Positions 1-12,648 are shown, numbered from the stretch's first letter. The stretch: DNA of 64,000 bases from Phyto melanocephala (GCA_941918925.1 OW799237.1:109400515-109464514); one strand, 5' to 3'. Numbers and translations: made by a program. The notes: generated from the letters alone by a model not told the origin.

Positions 1-1132
1 AAAGAGTTGAATCAAAGACAATAGTGTATTGTTTTTGGTTGAATGTACTAAAAAAAAGTTTTTCACTTTTTACAATTTGGCATCTAAACCATAGATGTCC
101 AAAAATATTTTGCAGCCGTATTGGTGAGAGGATTTTAAAGTACAGTGCTATGAAAAAGTAAGCTCACAGGCATTTTGTTTATTTTTTTTTTTTAATGTAA
201 AATAATGCAGTTCACACTGAATTTTCTATATTTTTCTTTAGTTAAAAGATAAAATAAGCGTAAAGATTTTCACTGAAATTTTTTTGGGTGTAAAAAACTA
301 ATAAAAATGCAGCAAACACCGAATTTATTATTTTTTTACTTGTTAAAATGGAAAATTTTTTAAAAAATTTTGCAGTTTTAAATTTAACTTGTTAAAAATT
401 AAATATTTTTCAAATTCCATCCTAATTTTTTTACGCACTGTGTTTGAATAAATATCAATACAGCCGCTAAACATGTGCACTCGTCGCTGTTTCATGGACG
501 ACTAAATTGAAGAGCATAACAATAAGAGACGTGGGGTTATAAACAATTGTTTGATGCAATGAGCTCCTGCGATCTAAACCCATTATTTTAACACGGCGAT
601 GTCATTGGAGGCAAGAATTTACCACGCTCGCTTACAAATAGGGACACGGATAAGTACTAATTAAGGTGGCTTATAAATAGGGACTTAAATATCTATATAT
701 TCTTACATTTGCAGTAATAAATAAGGACTTGATTTTAATGGACTTACAAAAGTTCTTCAGTTCTTTTAAGGACGACAATTCGGTTTGATTATTCTGCGTT
801 ACATTGATTTAAAATTTAAAAATCAGTGCAAATCTACAAGTCATCACTTTGTTCATGAAATTCTTTGCCGCTGTTGTCAAACTTATTATTACTTATACCC
901 TAAGCGTGTCGAACTAAATGAGAATTATAAAAAGCTGGAATGGCTTCTAGCAAATTTCGCAACAAGAAATTGAATTGTGTGTGTATCTAAGAAAATGTCT
1001 GAAAATAAGTACTTACATATCACATAAATCAAGTCATTACTAAACCACGTCTAAGTAAGACAAACCATATGGAAAAGTCATTGAAAAGTATGTTGTTTAG
1101 TAAGAGCAAGTCGTTGCCTAGTTTTTGCTGGG
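1..1132 (+). repeat. Repeat-E, left-truncated copy (dispersed TIR repeat)
   Basis: This stretch aligns by eye with 23048-25139. Shared blocks include the 'cattggag..' segment near 605, the 'ttgattttaat' segment near 731, 'attctgcgttac' near 791 and the last ~60 bases. Its right end reads GTTTTTGCTGGG, the inverse of the CCCAGCAAAAAC that starts the second copy, so the family has short terminal inverted repeats. The left end lies outside the window. A short open frame at 785-973 has a weak counterpart (a Tyr/Asn-rich block) in the second copy and may be a coding vestige. No known transposase was recognised. Confidence 0.55.
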
Positions 1133-1956
1133 TAGATAATATTATTCCTTTTACTTCTTCTGTAAACAGAAAATAGCAATAATTGTTATTCACAAATTTA
1201 ACCCCTTTTATTTAAATAAATATTTTTTATTTATTTAAGTCTATAGAAACATTTCTTATAGACGTGCAATAATAATAATAATAATAAATCATAACGAATG
1301 TTTTTAAAGTGTAAATTACTTCAAGTTTTTAAGGAAAATAGAATTTCATTATGGTGGTACAAAATTAAGATGTAAAATAATATCTCTCTTATCTTCATTG
1401 AGATTTTAATTAAAGTCAATGTAGACAAATAAATTTTTAACATTTTGACAAAAGGATCAAAATTTGCATAATTTGCAGTATAATATTTAAAATAGAAAAA
1501 AATTATAGCTTTTAGAAGGACAGAAAGGCATACGTATTTTTATTCTACCAAGAAGGAATTCTGAAGTGATACTTCCAGTTAATAACACTGGTCTGCAAAA
1601 AATTGGTCCGTGAACATAAATATGTATGTGGAATTTATAGAGATCTCAACTCTTTAAATTCAAGTACGCTTACAGTTTTCGCGTATCAGGTAAAGGTTTT
1701 TTTATGGACATGTCTACTATTTTCCTTTAAAAAATATTTAATTTTGAATAATTAAAACACCAAAAGATGCAGAATAAAATCACCTTGAAGGCCCTTTTAC
1801 CATTTTCAACCGGTTTAAAATTATTTAGAAATTGGTAAAAAAAGAAATATTTGTAATGAAAAAATAATGTTTTTTTTTGTCTTCAAAAACTCGTTAAAAT
1901 ATTTAAAACGGCAGATATTTATCAGATATTTTGATAAAAATCTAAATATTAGTCTT
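1133..1956. other. AT-rich stretch, no gene seen
   Basis: Only a short (AAT)n run near 1270-1287 and generic AT-rich DNA. No coding or structural signal was recognised. Confidence 0.5.
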
Positions 1957-2112
1957 TATATCGATGGTCACAAGTTAAAAGGCCCTAACTCAAATGATTT
2001 TAACTTTACCGGAGAAGGTCGAAACGTAATAGAAAATGTATTATCATAATGTAACGCCTTTAGTAAAATTGCTTGTAAAGTTGTTATTTTCGATACTACT
2101 GCATTAAATAAT
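1957..2112 (+). mobile_element. MITE-D, copy 1 (one end)
   Basis: Starts ATATCGATGGTCACAAG, then a block ending in GGCCCTAACTCAAATGA. The same terminus occurs at 16600 and as an inverted pair at 51604-51803. Copies 1 and 2 share about 150 bases inside the terminus. The far end is missing or too diverged to place. It has no coding capacity. Superfamily is unknown. Confidence 0.5.
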
Positions 2113-2356
2113 GAAAATTAATTTAATTTATCATAGATACGATAAACAATAAAAAAATAGATAATAAAAACAAACAAAATTGTACTAAACGTCACAATAC
2201 TAAGTAGTAAAATATTGTAGTAAAAAAGATAAACACATGCATTTGTCATTTCGTTTGTAACACATTGAAAAAATCCCAAAAATTATTTTTACACCTCATC
2301 CACAACAGTCGCGAATTGTTGTTAAAACATGATGTTATTACTAAATGTTCAATTTG

Positions 2357-2950
2357 TTATACCTTTCACAGTGAGTCTATAGGTTTGTCATTCCGTATGA
2401 AATTTCTACAACTTTCATTTCCCACACCATAAAGTTTATAACATTTTCCGTCTGTCAGTCTGTTCGTGTGTATGTTGAAATCAACTTTTTAAAGTCCTCA
2501 GACATTTCCAAAACTCGTGTAAGGCACCGAAATATCGGAAATATTCGGGTGCAGATTGGTATTAAAAATCAGAGAAATCGCTCTTTAAACAACTGAGATA
2601 TGATGATAAAACCTAAACCAACTCGTCTTTTCACACCAATACAACTGTATGAACGTATGTAGGTTCGAATCCCAGATAAGACAAAAAAAATTGTTTTTAT
2701 ATATTTTGTAATTTTTTTTTTAATTTTTTTTGTAATAAATACATACATACATAAACTCAATTTAAAATTTTACAATGGGATGTTTTTAAGCAAATAAAAT
2801 CATTATAAAGATAATTAAACTTATATGTATGTATGTATGTATGTACGTATATGAGGTAAATGGTGATACAAACTACTGTTATTGCATGACTACACGTTGT
2901 AAAGGGTGTATAAGATTCGGCACTGCTGAATATAGCTATCTTACTTGTTT
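2357..2950 (+). mobile_element. HINE-1 (DINE-1/mini-me-like Helentron derivative), diverged copy
   Basis: Family definition. The 5' end is TATACCCTTCACA with a local hairpin. Then come the mini-me core CGACCCCATAAAGTATATA, a GTCY tract (GTCTGTCCGTC), a conserved ~250-base body, a T/A-rich tract and ATGT repeats. The 3' end has the 13-bp inverse TGTGAAGGGTATA, a perfect 7-bp stem (ATTCGGC/GCCGAAT) and a final CTTACTTGTT. Subterminal inverted repeats plus a 3' stem-loop match published descriptions of DINE-1/HINE elements. This copy is one of the most diverged: its core reads 'cacaccataaagttt'. It is non-coding. Confidence 0.8.
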
Positions 2951-3633
2951 ATGTTATAATGGTGGAGTACACGCACTTATGTTAAGATTTTTAATTATTT
3001 TTTGATTGTCGGCGAAACAAATACAGATAAATCTATCCATATCTATGTAGATGCATTTTATATATAAATTTTTAGTTTATTCCAACTTTTAACTTTTTTA
3101 AAAACTTTTAACTTTTCGAAGAAAAACTGTGTTTTCAAAGAAAAAAAGCAACAAAATGATTTATTTCAAACTTAAACGTCATTTCATGTTATAAAAGTGT
3201 TTTTCAAACAAATGTTTTAACAAGCGTGTTCAAATTCTAACATGAGCAGTCTACACTTTACACTTAAATCATATTATTGTTAATGTTAAACGTTTCATGT
3301 CTGTCGTTAGAACAGGATGTTATGCATTACAAGAAAAAATTGGTGCAACATTTTACGAAAAATTAAAATTTGTGAATATGTTGAGCAACTTTAGTTATAT
3401 CACACAAAGAATTTGACAAACAAAAATATTTTTTAAATCGAGTTAACAGAAAAAAAAATTGATCAGTTTTTGCTAACAGATAATTTTTTGTTTAAAAAAG
3501 TATGTAAAAGTTTTACTTGAAACATCTAGAAGTATTTGCAGTTTATATGTACATAAGTCTTATAGGCTCCAAAGTAAATTTTATATCAATTACAGACTGA
3601 ATGATAAATAAATAAAATTTGTAGGTAAAGTTC
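2951..3633. other. No gene seen
   Basis: AT-rich DNA between a HINE and a MITE. Short open frames are absent and no repeat family was recognised. Confidence 0.45.
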
Positions 3634-4524
3634 AAGGCATATTTTTTCATCAGCTAGTCTTGATTCGTCAGCTGATTATTATACCCTTCACACAGTGAAA
3701 AGGTTTGTCATTCCGTGTGAATTTTCATTTCCGACCCCATAAAGTATATATTTTCTGAAAGCTTATGAGTAAGGGAGTCGATTAAGCTCTATCAGTCTGT
3801 CCGTGTGTATGTTGAAATCAACTTTTTGAAGCCCCCCGGTATCGATGGACCCAGGTGAGGTATTAAAATATCAGAAATATTTGGGAGTAGATCGGTATTG
3901 AAAATCAGAAATATCGGTACATAAACAACTGAGATATGAGCAAAAAACCACGACCACCTCGATTTTTTTCACAAAAACAACAACATACAACAAGAACATA
4001 CAAAAAAAAAAACGAATATACTGGTTAGAATAAACGTGGCATCGAATCCCAGCTGAGCCAAAAAAAAATTTTTTTTTTATTTTTTTTTAATTTTTTATTT
4101 TGTTTATTATTAATATATTTATTATAATTTTTTTTATTTTTTTTTTGTTTTATAATTATTATTCATATTTTAATAATTTTTTTTATAATTTTTTTTTAAT
4201 TTTTTTTTTAACATATGGGATGTTTTTATATATGTATGTATGTTTTTTAGATGTATGTACGTATTTCATATGGGATGAATGCTGATACAAACAATTGTTG
4301 TTGCATGACTACACGTTGTAAAGGCTATAAAAGATTCGGCACCGGCCGAATATAGCACTGTTACTTTTTTTTTCTTAACATATTCTATACTTCAGCTGTC
4401 AAAGTCTATACATAAAAAAAACAATTTCTCACTCTCTCTCATTTACTTCAAAAGTTCATATATAAAAACTATAATATAAAAATACTCTCCGAACTGCGGT
4501 TACCTGATGAATAAATATGACTTG
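3634..4524 (+). mobile_element. MITE-C, copy A, split by a HINE
   Basis: Left terminus AAGGCATATTTTTTCATCAG (3634-3653) and right terminus CTGATGAATAAATATGACTT (4504-4523) are inverted repeats of about 20 bp. The ~205-bp body matches the uninterrupted copy at 41883-42086 once the HINE at 3680-4365 is removed. No transposase is encoded. The 8-bp target duplication seen in the other copy suggests a hAT- or P-type mobiliser. Confidence 0.75.
3680..4365 (+). mobile_element. HINE-1 inside MITE-C
   Basis: Has both termini: TATACCCTTCACACAG at 3680 and the ATTCGGC stem near 4333-4350 followed by TTACTTT. The core at ~3724-3745 and GTC repeat near 3799 are clear. The T/A-rich middle (4050-4215) is long. 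The interrupted MITE has an uninterrupted relative at 41883-42086, so insertion between T residues can be read directly. Confidence 0.85.
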
Positions 4525-5686
4525 GTAAAATGTTTAAACAATACAAGTGCTTTTTAAAAAAAAATATTTTTATATTTATTCAATCAATTGTGCATAAAAA
4601 TATTAACTTTTTTTTTTGTTTCTTTGTAAAATTATAACATTATAACCATGTTCTCTTTACCAATTCTTTCTTCGTTGCTATTTAATTTATCTTGTTTCAC
4701 TCAATGTGCATTTTTACTTGTTTGTCTTCAATTAAAATAATTTTTCTTTGTGTAAATATTTGCTTAGACAATTTATTATTTGTATTTCTATACATTTTTT
4801 TTTAAATAAATATCAATAGAATTTCTAAAATGTATGGCAAACACCTTCTTAACCACCAAACCTTCAAGTGACCCAAATACAAACAAACAAACAAACAATC
4901 CCTCTCAACAGAAAAACAAAAAGAGCCAATTTTTACTTGTAAATGTTTTGCAACAAAATCAATTAAATTAATAACAATAACAAATTCGTTGGTGTCTGAT
5001 TTGCTGTAGTGGATAGAAGTCATTTTAAACGTTGGGATGACAACAGCTTTAGATCTAAAGATAATTGGCAAGTGACAGTTCAAACTTGTTTTGTATTTTG
5101 TAAAACAGACAGTTCAAAGTGGTTTTGTGTTTGTTCATGGTAAATTTCAAACATTTTCTTTTATTTCTTTTTTGTTTTCCGCTTGACAATCATTTCAAGG
5201 AATTTTAAGGGATTTCCTTAATTAAATGTGCAATTATTTAAAATTTGTTTGATTATACTTCCTGAAAACACCAAAAAAAAAATTTTAAGTTGCCACTAGG
5301 GATGCTAAACGGGACTGATTTTGCAAATTCCGGGATTTGGGGTTTTAAAATTCAAAATCCCGGAATTAAGAAAGAGCTTTACCCCATTTATCAAATAATT
5401 TGCAACCCGATTTTGAAATTTCTTTAAGCATAAACAGGAGGACAGTATCGGCTTTCTATAGATTCATATCATTGAGGCAAAGAGTTTCATCTGTTACCTC
5501 TACTAAGTTTTAATTAACTATTATTTGTTTTACTATAGCGAATTCTTAATCATTTATTTGTAGTCATTTTAAATCTATTAATGCTTTTTTCATAAGCATT
5601 TCCAATTTACAAAATCGTTTGAACAAAACAAAAAGTTTGTTCCATCTTGCTTTTGCAATCGATAAAAGTTTCAGTTAATTCCTTTT
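4525..5686. other. No gene seen
   Basis: AT-rich. An apparent open frame at 4802-5083 on the minus strand resembles no family I know and lies in low-complexity DNA, so it is not annotated as a gene. Near 5283-5370 is a GGGAT/CCCGG-rich segment ('ccgggatttggggttttaaaattcaaaatcccgg') with local dyad symmetry. Confidence 0.45.
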
Positions 5687-5810
5687 TATACCTTTCGCAG
5701 TGAGTGTAAGTTTTCATTTCCGACTCCATAAAATATATATTTTCTGAAAGCTTATTAATAGGAAAGTCCATTAAGCATTGTCCGTCTGTCCGTCTGTATG
5801 TTGAAATCAA
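5687..5810 (+). mobile_element. HINE-1 5' fragment
   Basis: Contains only the first ~125 bases of the family: TATACC 5' end, the core as CGACTCCATAAAATATATA, and GTCCGTCTGTCCGTCTG. It stops at 'ttgaaatcaa'; the rest of the element is absent. Confidence 0.75.
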
Positions 5811-6149
5811 GCCCTTTTCATTTGATGCTGAACGGTTATCTTTAGTCTCACAATGTAAAAATTTCCGAATAAAATTTTTTTTTACATTAATTTTAATTTC
5901 GTGTTGTAAATTTAATGTGAGTTAAGTGACACACCTGGAGAAAATTTTTCTTTACAAACTATTGAAATATTTTACATGCAAGCTATTTAAAATAGTGTAA
6001 ATTTTTTTTAAAGCTTTAATATTTGAAGATTTTTTCAAGACTTTTATTCATGATACCAATTCTTCACTAGTTCTGAAATTCGGAAATGTGGATTCATGAT
6101 AACCGTAGTTATCAGGATTAATTTTTTACACAGTTTCCTTCTCACTATG

Positions 6150-6704
6150 AAATACGTGTGTATATAAGTTTCATTATTCTTTATAAAGATTTTATTCGCT
6201 TAAAAACATCCCATCGCAGTATTATAATGTATGTATGTATGTATGTATGTATGTATGTATGTATGTATGTATGTATGTATGTATGTATGTATGTATGTAT
6301 GTATGTATGTATGTATGTATGTATGTATGTATGAATGTATTAAAAATTAAAAAAAAAAGTTTTCCTAAACAGGTATTTGAAACCAGATTCGCTCTAACAT
6401 GTATACTACGTCTGTATTGTTGAAAGACGAGGTGACCTTCGTTTTTTTCTCATATCTCAATTGTTTATTGATCGATTTTTCTGATTTTCAATACCAATCT
6501 GCTCCCAAATATGTTTGATATCTTAATATCACACACAGGTCTAAACAATGCCAGGTGGCTGCAAAAAACTGATTTCAACATACATACGGACAGGCAAAAA
6601 TGGCTGAATCGACTTCTCTTTGTTATAAGCTTTCAGAAAACATATACTTTGTGCGCTCCCAAACAAGTGCTTTAGAATTTGTTTACACTCTCTGTGAAGG
6701 ATAG
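6150..6704 (-). mobile_element. HINE-1, minus orientation, carrying an expanded ATGT tract
   Basis: Read on the minus strand it begins near 6704 (TATCCTTCACAGAG), passes a degraded core near 6640 and a GTCCGTATGTATG region near 6590, and continues to the 'gggatgttttt' block near 6205. The 3' stem-loop end is missing. The ~6150-6215 segment resembles the copy at 2357-2950 specifically ('cttaaaaacatccca'). Confidence 0.65.
6227..6334. repeat. (ATGT)n microsatellite
   Basis: About 26 near-perfect tandem copies of the 4-base unit, ending with one interruption ('atgaatg'). It sits at the place where other HINE-1 copies have only 3-5 ATGT units, so it is an expansion of an element-borne proto-microsatellite. 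Confidence 0.95.
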
Positions 6705-8348
6705 CTGAAAATTGTTATAGAAAGTATAGAATGACCGTCGTGATCATGCCGTAACTATGGATTTTCTTTGCCTGGGTGCGCAGATAAATGATTCCCCCTT
6801 TAATATCGTCACGAGAAAATGCTTTTGATGGTGTGCATTTTCAGCTGACACTCTATCAACTTCTAATACATGTTTCTATGTGTACACAATGTTAACATAC
6901 ATACTATGCAGATAAATATTTATATGTATTTTGATATACTCGTATTTTCCTATAACTTACTTTGCTTTTTTCTTCTCTTTTGCAGCTTAAGTAGACATAC
7001 CGTAATGCATATGCATTAGCCACTTGGTAAGATTATATTTAAATTCCTTTAAGATTAGAACACTTAAATATTTATTTTATTTAATAGAAATAAACTTATG
7101 GTTAGTGGATATAATCAAATGAAAAAAAAAATACACACACACACACACACGCATACACACAAACTTTGCAAATATCATGTGGGCAAGGACAAAAGTTATA
7201 GAATTCACCATTGGGAAAAAATTATATAAAATAATAACTATGACAATGGAGATGTTTATTTTGTTTATATTTTGCCGAAGATTTTAAATTGAAAAGAAAA
7301 AGTATCAAAAGTTTTCTATGAATAACATTCTAGCAAAAAAGGACATCCAAAAAAAAACAAAACAGCGAATTCATGAGTTCAACCCGTAATGGAGTGATTC
7401 AAATTAGGTAAAACATGCATGATTCAAATATTAACGTGTCATTGGGGAGCATGTGTTTATTTGAATATTCTAATAAGTGCGTAGAACGCATGTCTAGTAG
7501 ATGAAAATAAATCCATGTTTCATGAATAAATAAAGTTTGTTCACATGCATTGTTTTAAATATTTTGTATGGATTTGCAAGTTTTTCGAAGCACATCATTA
7601 AAGGCTAACTCATGCCACCTGTAATGAACAAGAGATAAAAGGCCACTGTTCTCGCAGTTTTACTTAAAAATTCGTTAGGTGACAGCTTGTGTAATGACAA
7701 AACCGATATTCGCCCAAAGTTGGTATACGACATGGGTAATGAGCCTAAATATATCGGCTTATGAAAAATGCCAAAGATTAAGGCATAGCTAAAAACGAAT
7801 TTTAAATTCAAATGAAATAGATGGAAAATGTAGCCTATAATTGCCCATTGACGATTGATGCTCTAGTAAGAAAGTTAGGAAATCTGAACGGTAACACAAA
7901 ACTTCTTTAACTATTGACTTGCCGAAATTTCTAAAACGAAATTTCTAAATGAAAAAGAATGGCTGTCGATGTAATCGGATATTACAACACTTTAGCTTTA
8001 CAGGAAAACGTGTAATTTCAACAATCCTTTGTTTGTATTGCCGTCAAGCTTTTGCTTATATAAGTTGCCAACTTACAATTGTTAACATTATTCGAAAATT
8101 AAGCAGCAAGATATTGCCAGTAACTATTATTGATTGACATCAGAATCTTTGAATCGGTAGCTAAGACATCGTATGTTAATTTTCGACGTTTATAGAATTG
8201 ATAATGTTTAAATGTAAAAACGATACATGTTTACTACCATATAATTCGTTAACTTTGAAAAATGCAAATACAGAAGTGCATACATTTTTGGACAATATAT
8301 TAACTGAAAAAATAAATTTAATATCAAACTAGGCTATTTCATATATAT
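6705..8348. other. No gene seen; short (AC)n tract
   Basis: An (AC)n run lies at about 7132-7160. Short open frames at 7605-7811 (minus) and 7949-8137 (plus) show no recognisable domain. A segment near 6716-6765 resembles 10270-10312 ('gaccgtcgtgatcatgccgtaac' versus 'gatcgtcgtgacaatgtcgtaac'), pointing to another old dispersed repeat. Confidence 0.45.
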
Positions 8349-9142
8349 AACAAGTAAGAGCGCTATATTCGGCCGTGCCGAATCTTATATAGTATATCTT
8401 ATATCTTATAGTCATGCAATAACAGTAGTTTGTATCACCATTCATCCCATATGAAATACGTACATACATACATATAAAAAAAACATACATATATAAAAAT
8501 TAAAATTATAACTTAACGTATGTATGTTAAAGAAAAAATAAAAAAAAAATAAAAAAAAAAATTTTTTTTTTAAATAATTAAAAAATATATAATAAATATA
8601 AAACAAAAAATAAATATAAAACAAAAAAAAATTTAAAAAAAAAATTATAAAAATATAAATAATATATTAAATAAAAAATAAAAAAAAAAATTTTAAAAAA
8701 TGTAAGAAACATGAAAAAAAATTTTTTTTTTGGCTCAGCTGGGATTCAATGCCACGGTTACTCTAACCAGTATACACGTTTGTATGTATGTATGTTGTTG
8801 TTGTAATGTTGTTTTTGTGAAAAAAAAATCGAGGTGGTCGTGGGTTTTTGCTTATATCTCAGGTGTTTATGTACCGATGTTTCTGATTTTCAATACCGAT
8901 CTACTCCCGAATATTTCTGATATTTTAATACCTCACCCGGGTCCAAGGGATGTCGGGGGGCTTCAAAAAGTTTATTTCAACATACACACGGTCAGACGAA
9001 CAGACTGTCAGAGCTTAATTGACTCCCCTATTCATAAGCTTTCAGAAAATATATACTTTATGGGGTCGGAAATGAAAAGTGTAGAAATTTCACACGGAAT
9101 GACAAACCTATATATACCCTTTTTCACTGTGTGAAGGGTATA
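8349..9142 (-). mobile_element. HINE-1, full-length, minus orientation
   Basis: Begins with the complement of the 3' terminus (ACAAGTAAGAGCGC, stem at 8368-8384) and ends with the complement of TATACCCTTCACACAG at 9130-9142. Core and GTC tract are near 9000-9070. The plus strand is open from 8730 to 9134 (134 codons), antisense to the element; related antisense frames recur in other copies. I regard this as fortuitous. Confidence 0.85.
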
Positions 9143-11335
9143 AAAACAAGCCAAAAATGTGAAGAGAAAAACTAATCAATACCATATGACAAAAAAAAAT
9201 AACGAAAAATAATTTTTACCAAGAGAAGCCAAAATCTTGCATTATACGCCTCTTGCACTTGTGAATTAGAAGTCATGAAAAATTGTTTTGCTGGGATATT
9301 TAATGTATCTTTGGCAATAAGCAAAACCTGCTTATGTCAACTTAAATAGTTTTTCAGGAGAGAGAGAACTTTTAAATTTTTGAGTTGATTTTTAAAAATT
9401 GATTACGTTTAAAATAAAGACTATATGAATTCTATGCTCTGCAAATTTAAAAGCATATTAATTTTTGTATAAAAGGCAAATTAAAGGTTGAATTAAATTA
9501 TTATACCAAATGATATTGTTCTTTGAAAAAAATTAGGAAATAGTTATTACGCTATATCTTCTTGTGAAGTTGTCCAAAATAGTTGAAAATTTTATCATGG
9601 ATCTACCGATCAAAATTCTGGTTCTGCAATATTGTGAATATTTAAATTTAAGCTTATGTCTACTTAAGCAGCAGATATTTGCACGCAAAGAAACAACATG
9701 ATTGTGGTAACCATAATCGAAGAGCAACATACTATGATTGAATTGTATGATTGTGGTTAAAACATATAATGGTTGCAACTTATCATTATTATGTTTAATT
9801 AAAGTACAATTCAATAATCATATTATGACTAGAAATAAAATGAACAAATTTTTTTAAACAATAAAAATGTATTCAACAAGAAACAAATTACAAATTATTA
9901 TTAAAAGTTATGATTGTCAGATTTCTTTGTAATCATACTATTTTTGCACACAACATTTAGTGGAATTTTTTGAATTTTAAATGCTTTTAAATCTAAGGTT
10001 TTTTTGTGAAGACATCATACAATTATTGTTTTAATAATTTTGTAAATCAAACTTTTTTAACAGGACAACCTTAACGAAGTTATCATAAAAATTAAATAAT
10101 AAAATTTAAACAAAGGCTTGATTGTCGTGACGAAATAACGATAACTACTACACTAAAATATAAAAGAATAAAATGAATTAATTTCATAAGAAATTTCTCA
10201 AAGTCAAATTCCATTTCCCACATTAAGAAAATGTGTGCAGTGCACTTGTTTTCGATAACCAAAATATTGTTACAGAGAATATAATATGATCGTCGTGACA
10301 ATGTCGTAACCAATAATTCTAAATATAAATATAAAAAGGGTGCATATAGCTTTGTCGCTCCGTATGTTATTTCTGCAATATTTCATTGCGATCCCTGATG
10401 ATGAAGCCGTAGCTGGTCTCGAAAATGCATTTCACTCGGCTAGTATTGGATAACTAATTTTTCCTAGATATTTTGTTATTATCGCATTGCAATTAAAGCC
10501 TTAATAGAAATTTAATCAAAAATTTATTTCAAAAATATTTAAGAAAATTAATTATTGAAACGGAACTTTAGCCAAAATAAATGAGTTGCTATAAATAAAA
10601 ATATTTTGTTAAAGCAATAACGAATTGTAGTTGTTTTAGCAAACGAAAACGTATTGTCTAGGCAATGTTGTAAACAACATTTCATCCTGTCATATCCTTT
10701 CAGTGACATTTAAAAGGAAAATGACAAGAAAGGTTTTGATAACAAGACGGAAATTACAATTGTCATAAAGTTGAGAACAGCACTATATTAAACTTAATGA
10801 AATACAGTTGTTATTGTTAAATAAACTATTACAACTTAGAATATATTTGTTTTATAAAAAAAAAGTTCTTTAGTCGCTGTGTGACATATTTTTGTTTCAA
10901 TTCTTGTTGTTACTCCTTTTGTAAAAACATTTTTACAAGGTGACCTTATTAGGGGGAAAAAAATTGCGGTGTCATTGAGTGTCAAACTTCATTTACAAAA
11001 CAGAGAACCAAAATTCCTTTTCCTACTGTAGTCAGTCACCTTGCAAAGCAAATACATGTTGGTATCAGTTGTTTTTTGGCGTCACTTAATAAAGTTAACA
11101 AAAATGTGTTTTAACAGGTTTGCTCAAAAAGAAAAATGTCCTTAAACTTTGTCCTCAGGTATCAATTACTTACATATATTGTCGGATTGTATTTGGCAAT
11201 TTGTCTTTGTTGAAATTATTTGTAAAACGACCGGTAACCAAACAATTTATAAGGTCAGATTGTAAATAGTAGGGAAAAGCAACTCAAAACCGAAGCAAGC
11301 ATTTGAAAGCTACAAAACTAATTTATAAAGTTACT
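9143..11335. other. No gene; possible degenerate TIR element at ~9677-9955
   Basis: The segment from 'tgcacgcaaagaaacaacatg' (about 9678) to 'tttgcacaca' (about 9955) has imperfect inverted ends and repeated 'atgattgtggt' words, which suggests an old MITE. At ~10330-10375 a vestigial HINE 5' end may be present ('ttgtcgctccgtatg'). Elsewhere nothing was recognised. Confidence 0.4.
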
Positions 11336-11905
11336 CTGGGGCAATAGCAATCGAGGGTCGCCAGTTTTTGGAGACCAGTAACGGCAGTTTTGCTTGTTGA
11401 CGTAGCAGTTTAAGTGAAAATGAGACTCGTCGCTCCAAAAAGTGGGTTTTACAGTGCGATAACGCTCTAACATCGTTTCACAAAAATCAAAGTCACTTTT
11501 TTTCAGCTCTTGAACGATTTGAATTTTAAAAGGATGGAACTTCAGATCGTTTTTTTAAAATTTCATTATTAATCACTCTTGGAAGTCCCACTGAGGCTGC
11601 TCTTTTGCGTATTGGAAGTTGCCGATTTTTACGTCAACTGCTTTCAACCAGTTCAATGTTTCTGGAAGTCCTTGAAGATTGACTGTGCCCTGGCCGTGGG
11701 TCATTCATAGCCAATATCTGCCACCCACGAACGAATTAAATGTACACTCGGTCATCATCACGCATTCGCCAAATACCGAACTTTGAACAAAATTGTCGAC
11801 GCGCAATTACGTAAGAATCATTACTCTTAAAAAATGTTTTTACAGCGAACGCGCGATGCTCATTCGATCACTGCGACATCGTGACTGACAAGTCCTCACA
11901 ATCAA
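11336..11905 (-). pseudogene. Tc1/mariner transposase remnant 1
   Basis: On the minus strand the stretch 11340-11465 translates to 'FWSDESHFHLNCYVNKQNCR' then YW, the block around the first catalytic Asp of Tc1/mariner transposases (consensus FSDEAHFxLNGYVNKQNCR). Upstream in other frames are 'PFKIQIVQELKKSDF' and 'RSWVADIG', which fit the linker and helix-turn-helix parts. Frameshifts and stops break it throughout, and the catalytic C-terminal half is missing. It is a dead fragment of a cut-and-paste transposon, separate from the mariner at 12761-13397. Confidence 0.75.
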
Positions 11906-12032
11906 TAAGTTCAACGGTGCCACCCTCCCTCCGCACCATTTATAACTTTTTGAAATAATCGTATTTAAAAATATAAATTTGCCAACAGGCATCCTGTATA
12001 GGATGGGAGACACATAGTGGGATAGGATTCAA

Positions 12033-12648
12033 TCTATACTAATATAATCAGGAGAAAATGTGTGTTTGTATGTTAGAAATTTGCTTGGAAACTTCTTATT
12101 CATAATTAAAAATTGTTTCACCAATGCTTTAAGTATATCCTCTGAACGTTAATAGACTATATTTTTATTTTATTCTTAAGGATGGCATGATACCTCCCAT
12201 ACAAATTGATCACATTTTATAATATATTTTAAGAATTACAGCAGCTATCCCCTTAAAAATGTATACGAGTTTTTTGGATACAAATTTCCTTACTGGAAAA
12301 AAAATGGTTAGGAGCGGAGCAGGGGGCATGGTATTCCCCATACAAAAAGTGCATTTGATATCATATATAGGAAACTATATATGAAACTACGCGCAATTTG
12401 GCATTAATTTCCTTTTTACACCCAAAAATGGTTACAATCGGAGCTGAGGTAGTGCTATCCCCCCCCAGCTAATGAAATACTTTCTATCAATAATCTTAAA
12501 TCAATCAATAAGCTGCATTAAAAAAATCGCTTTGAATTATAAAGATTAAAATTGCACATACATGTACGTATAAACAAATTACGTATAAATATAAATGAAA
12601 CAATAAAAATTTCCCGGTGGTTGTAGCGAAGCGCGCCGGGCTTACTAG
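12033..12648 (+). mobile_element. Non-autonomous Helitron, complete
   Basis: The 5' end is TCTATACTAATATAATCAGG and the 3' end is a GC-rich hairpin (CCCGGTG.. CGCCGGG, 12613-12640) followed by CTTACTAG. The base before the element is A (12032) and the base after is T (12649), as expected for Helitron insertion between A and T with no target duplication. These are the canonical Helitron hallmarks (5' TC, 3' hairpin, CTRR). No Rep/helicase is encoded. The AGCGAAGCGCGCCGGG tail is typical of insect Helitrons. Confidence 0.85.

Noticed and set aside
4802..5083. 93-codon minus-strand frame as a small gene
   Set aside because: No domain, and composition matches the surrounding AT-rich DNA.
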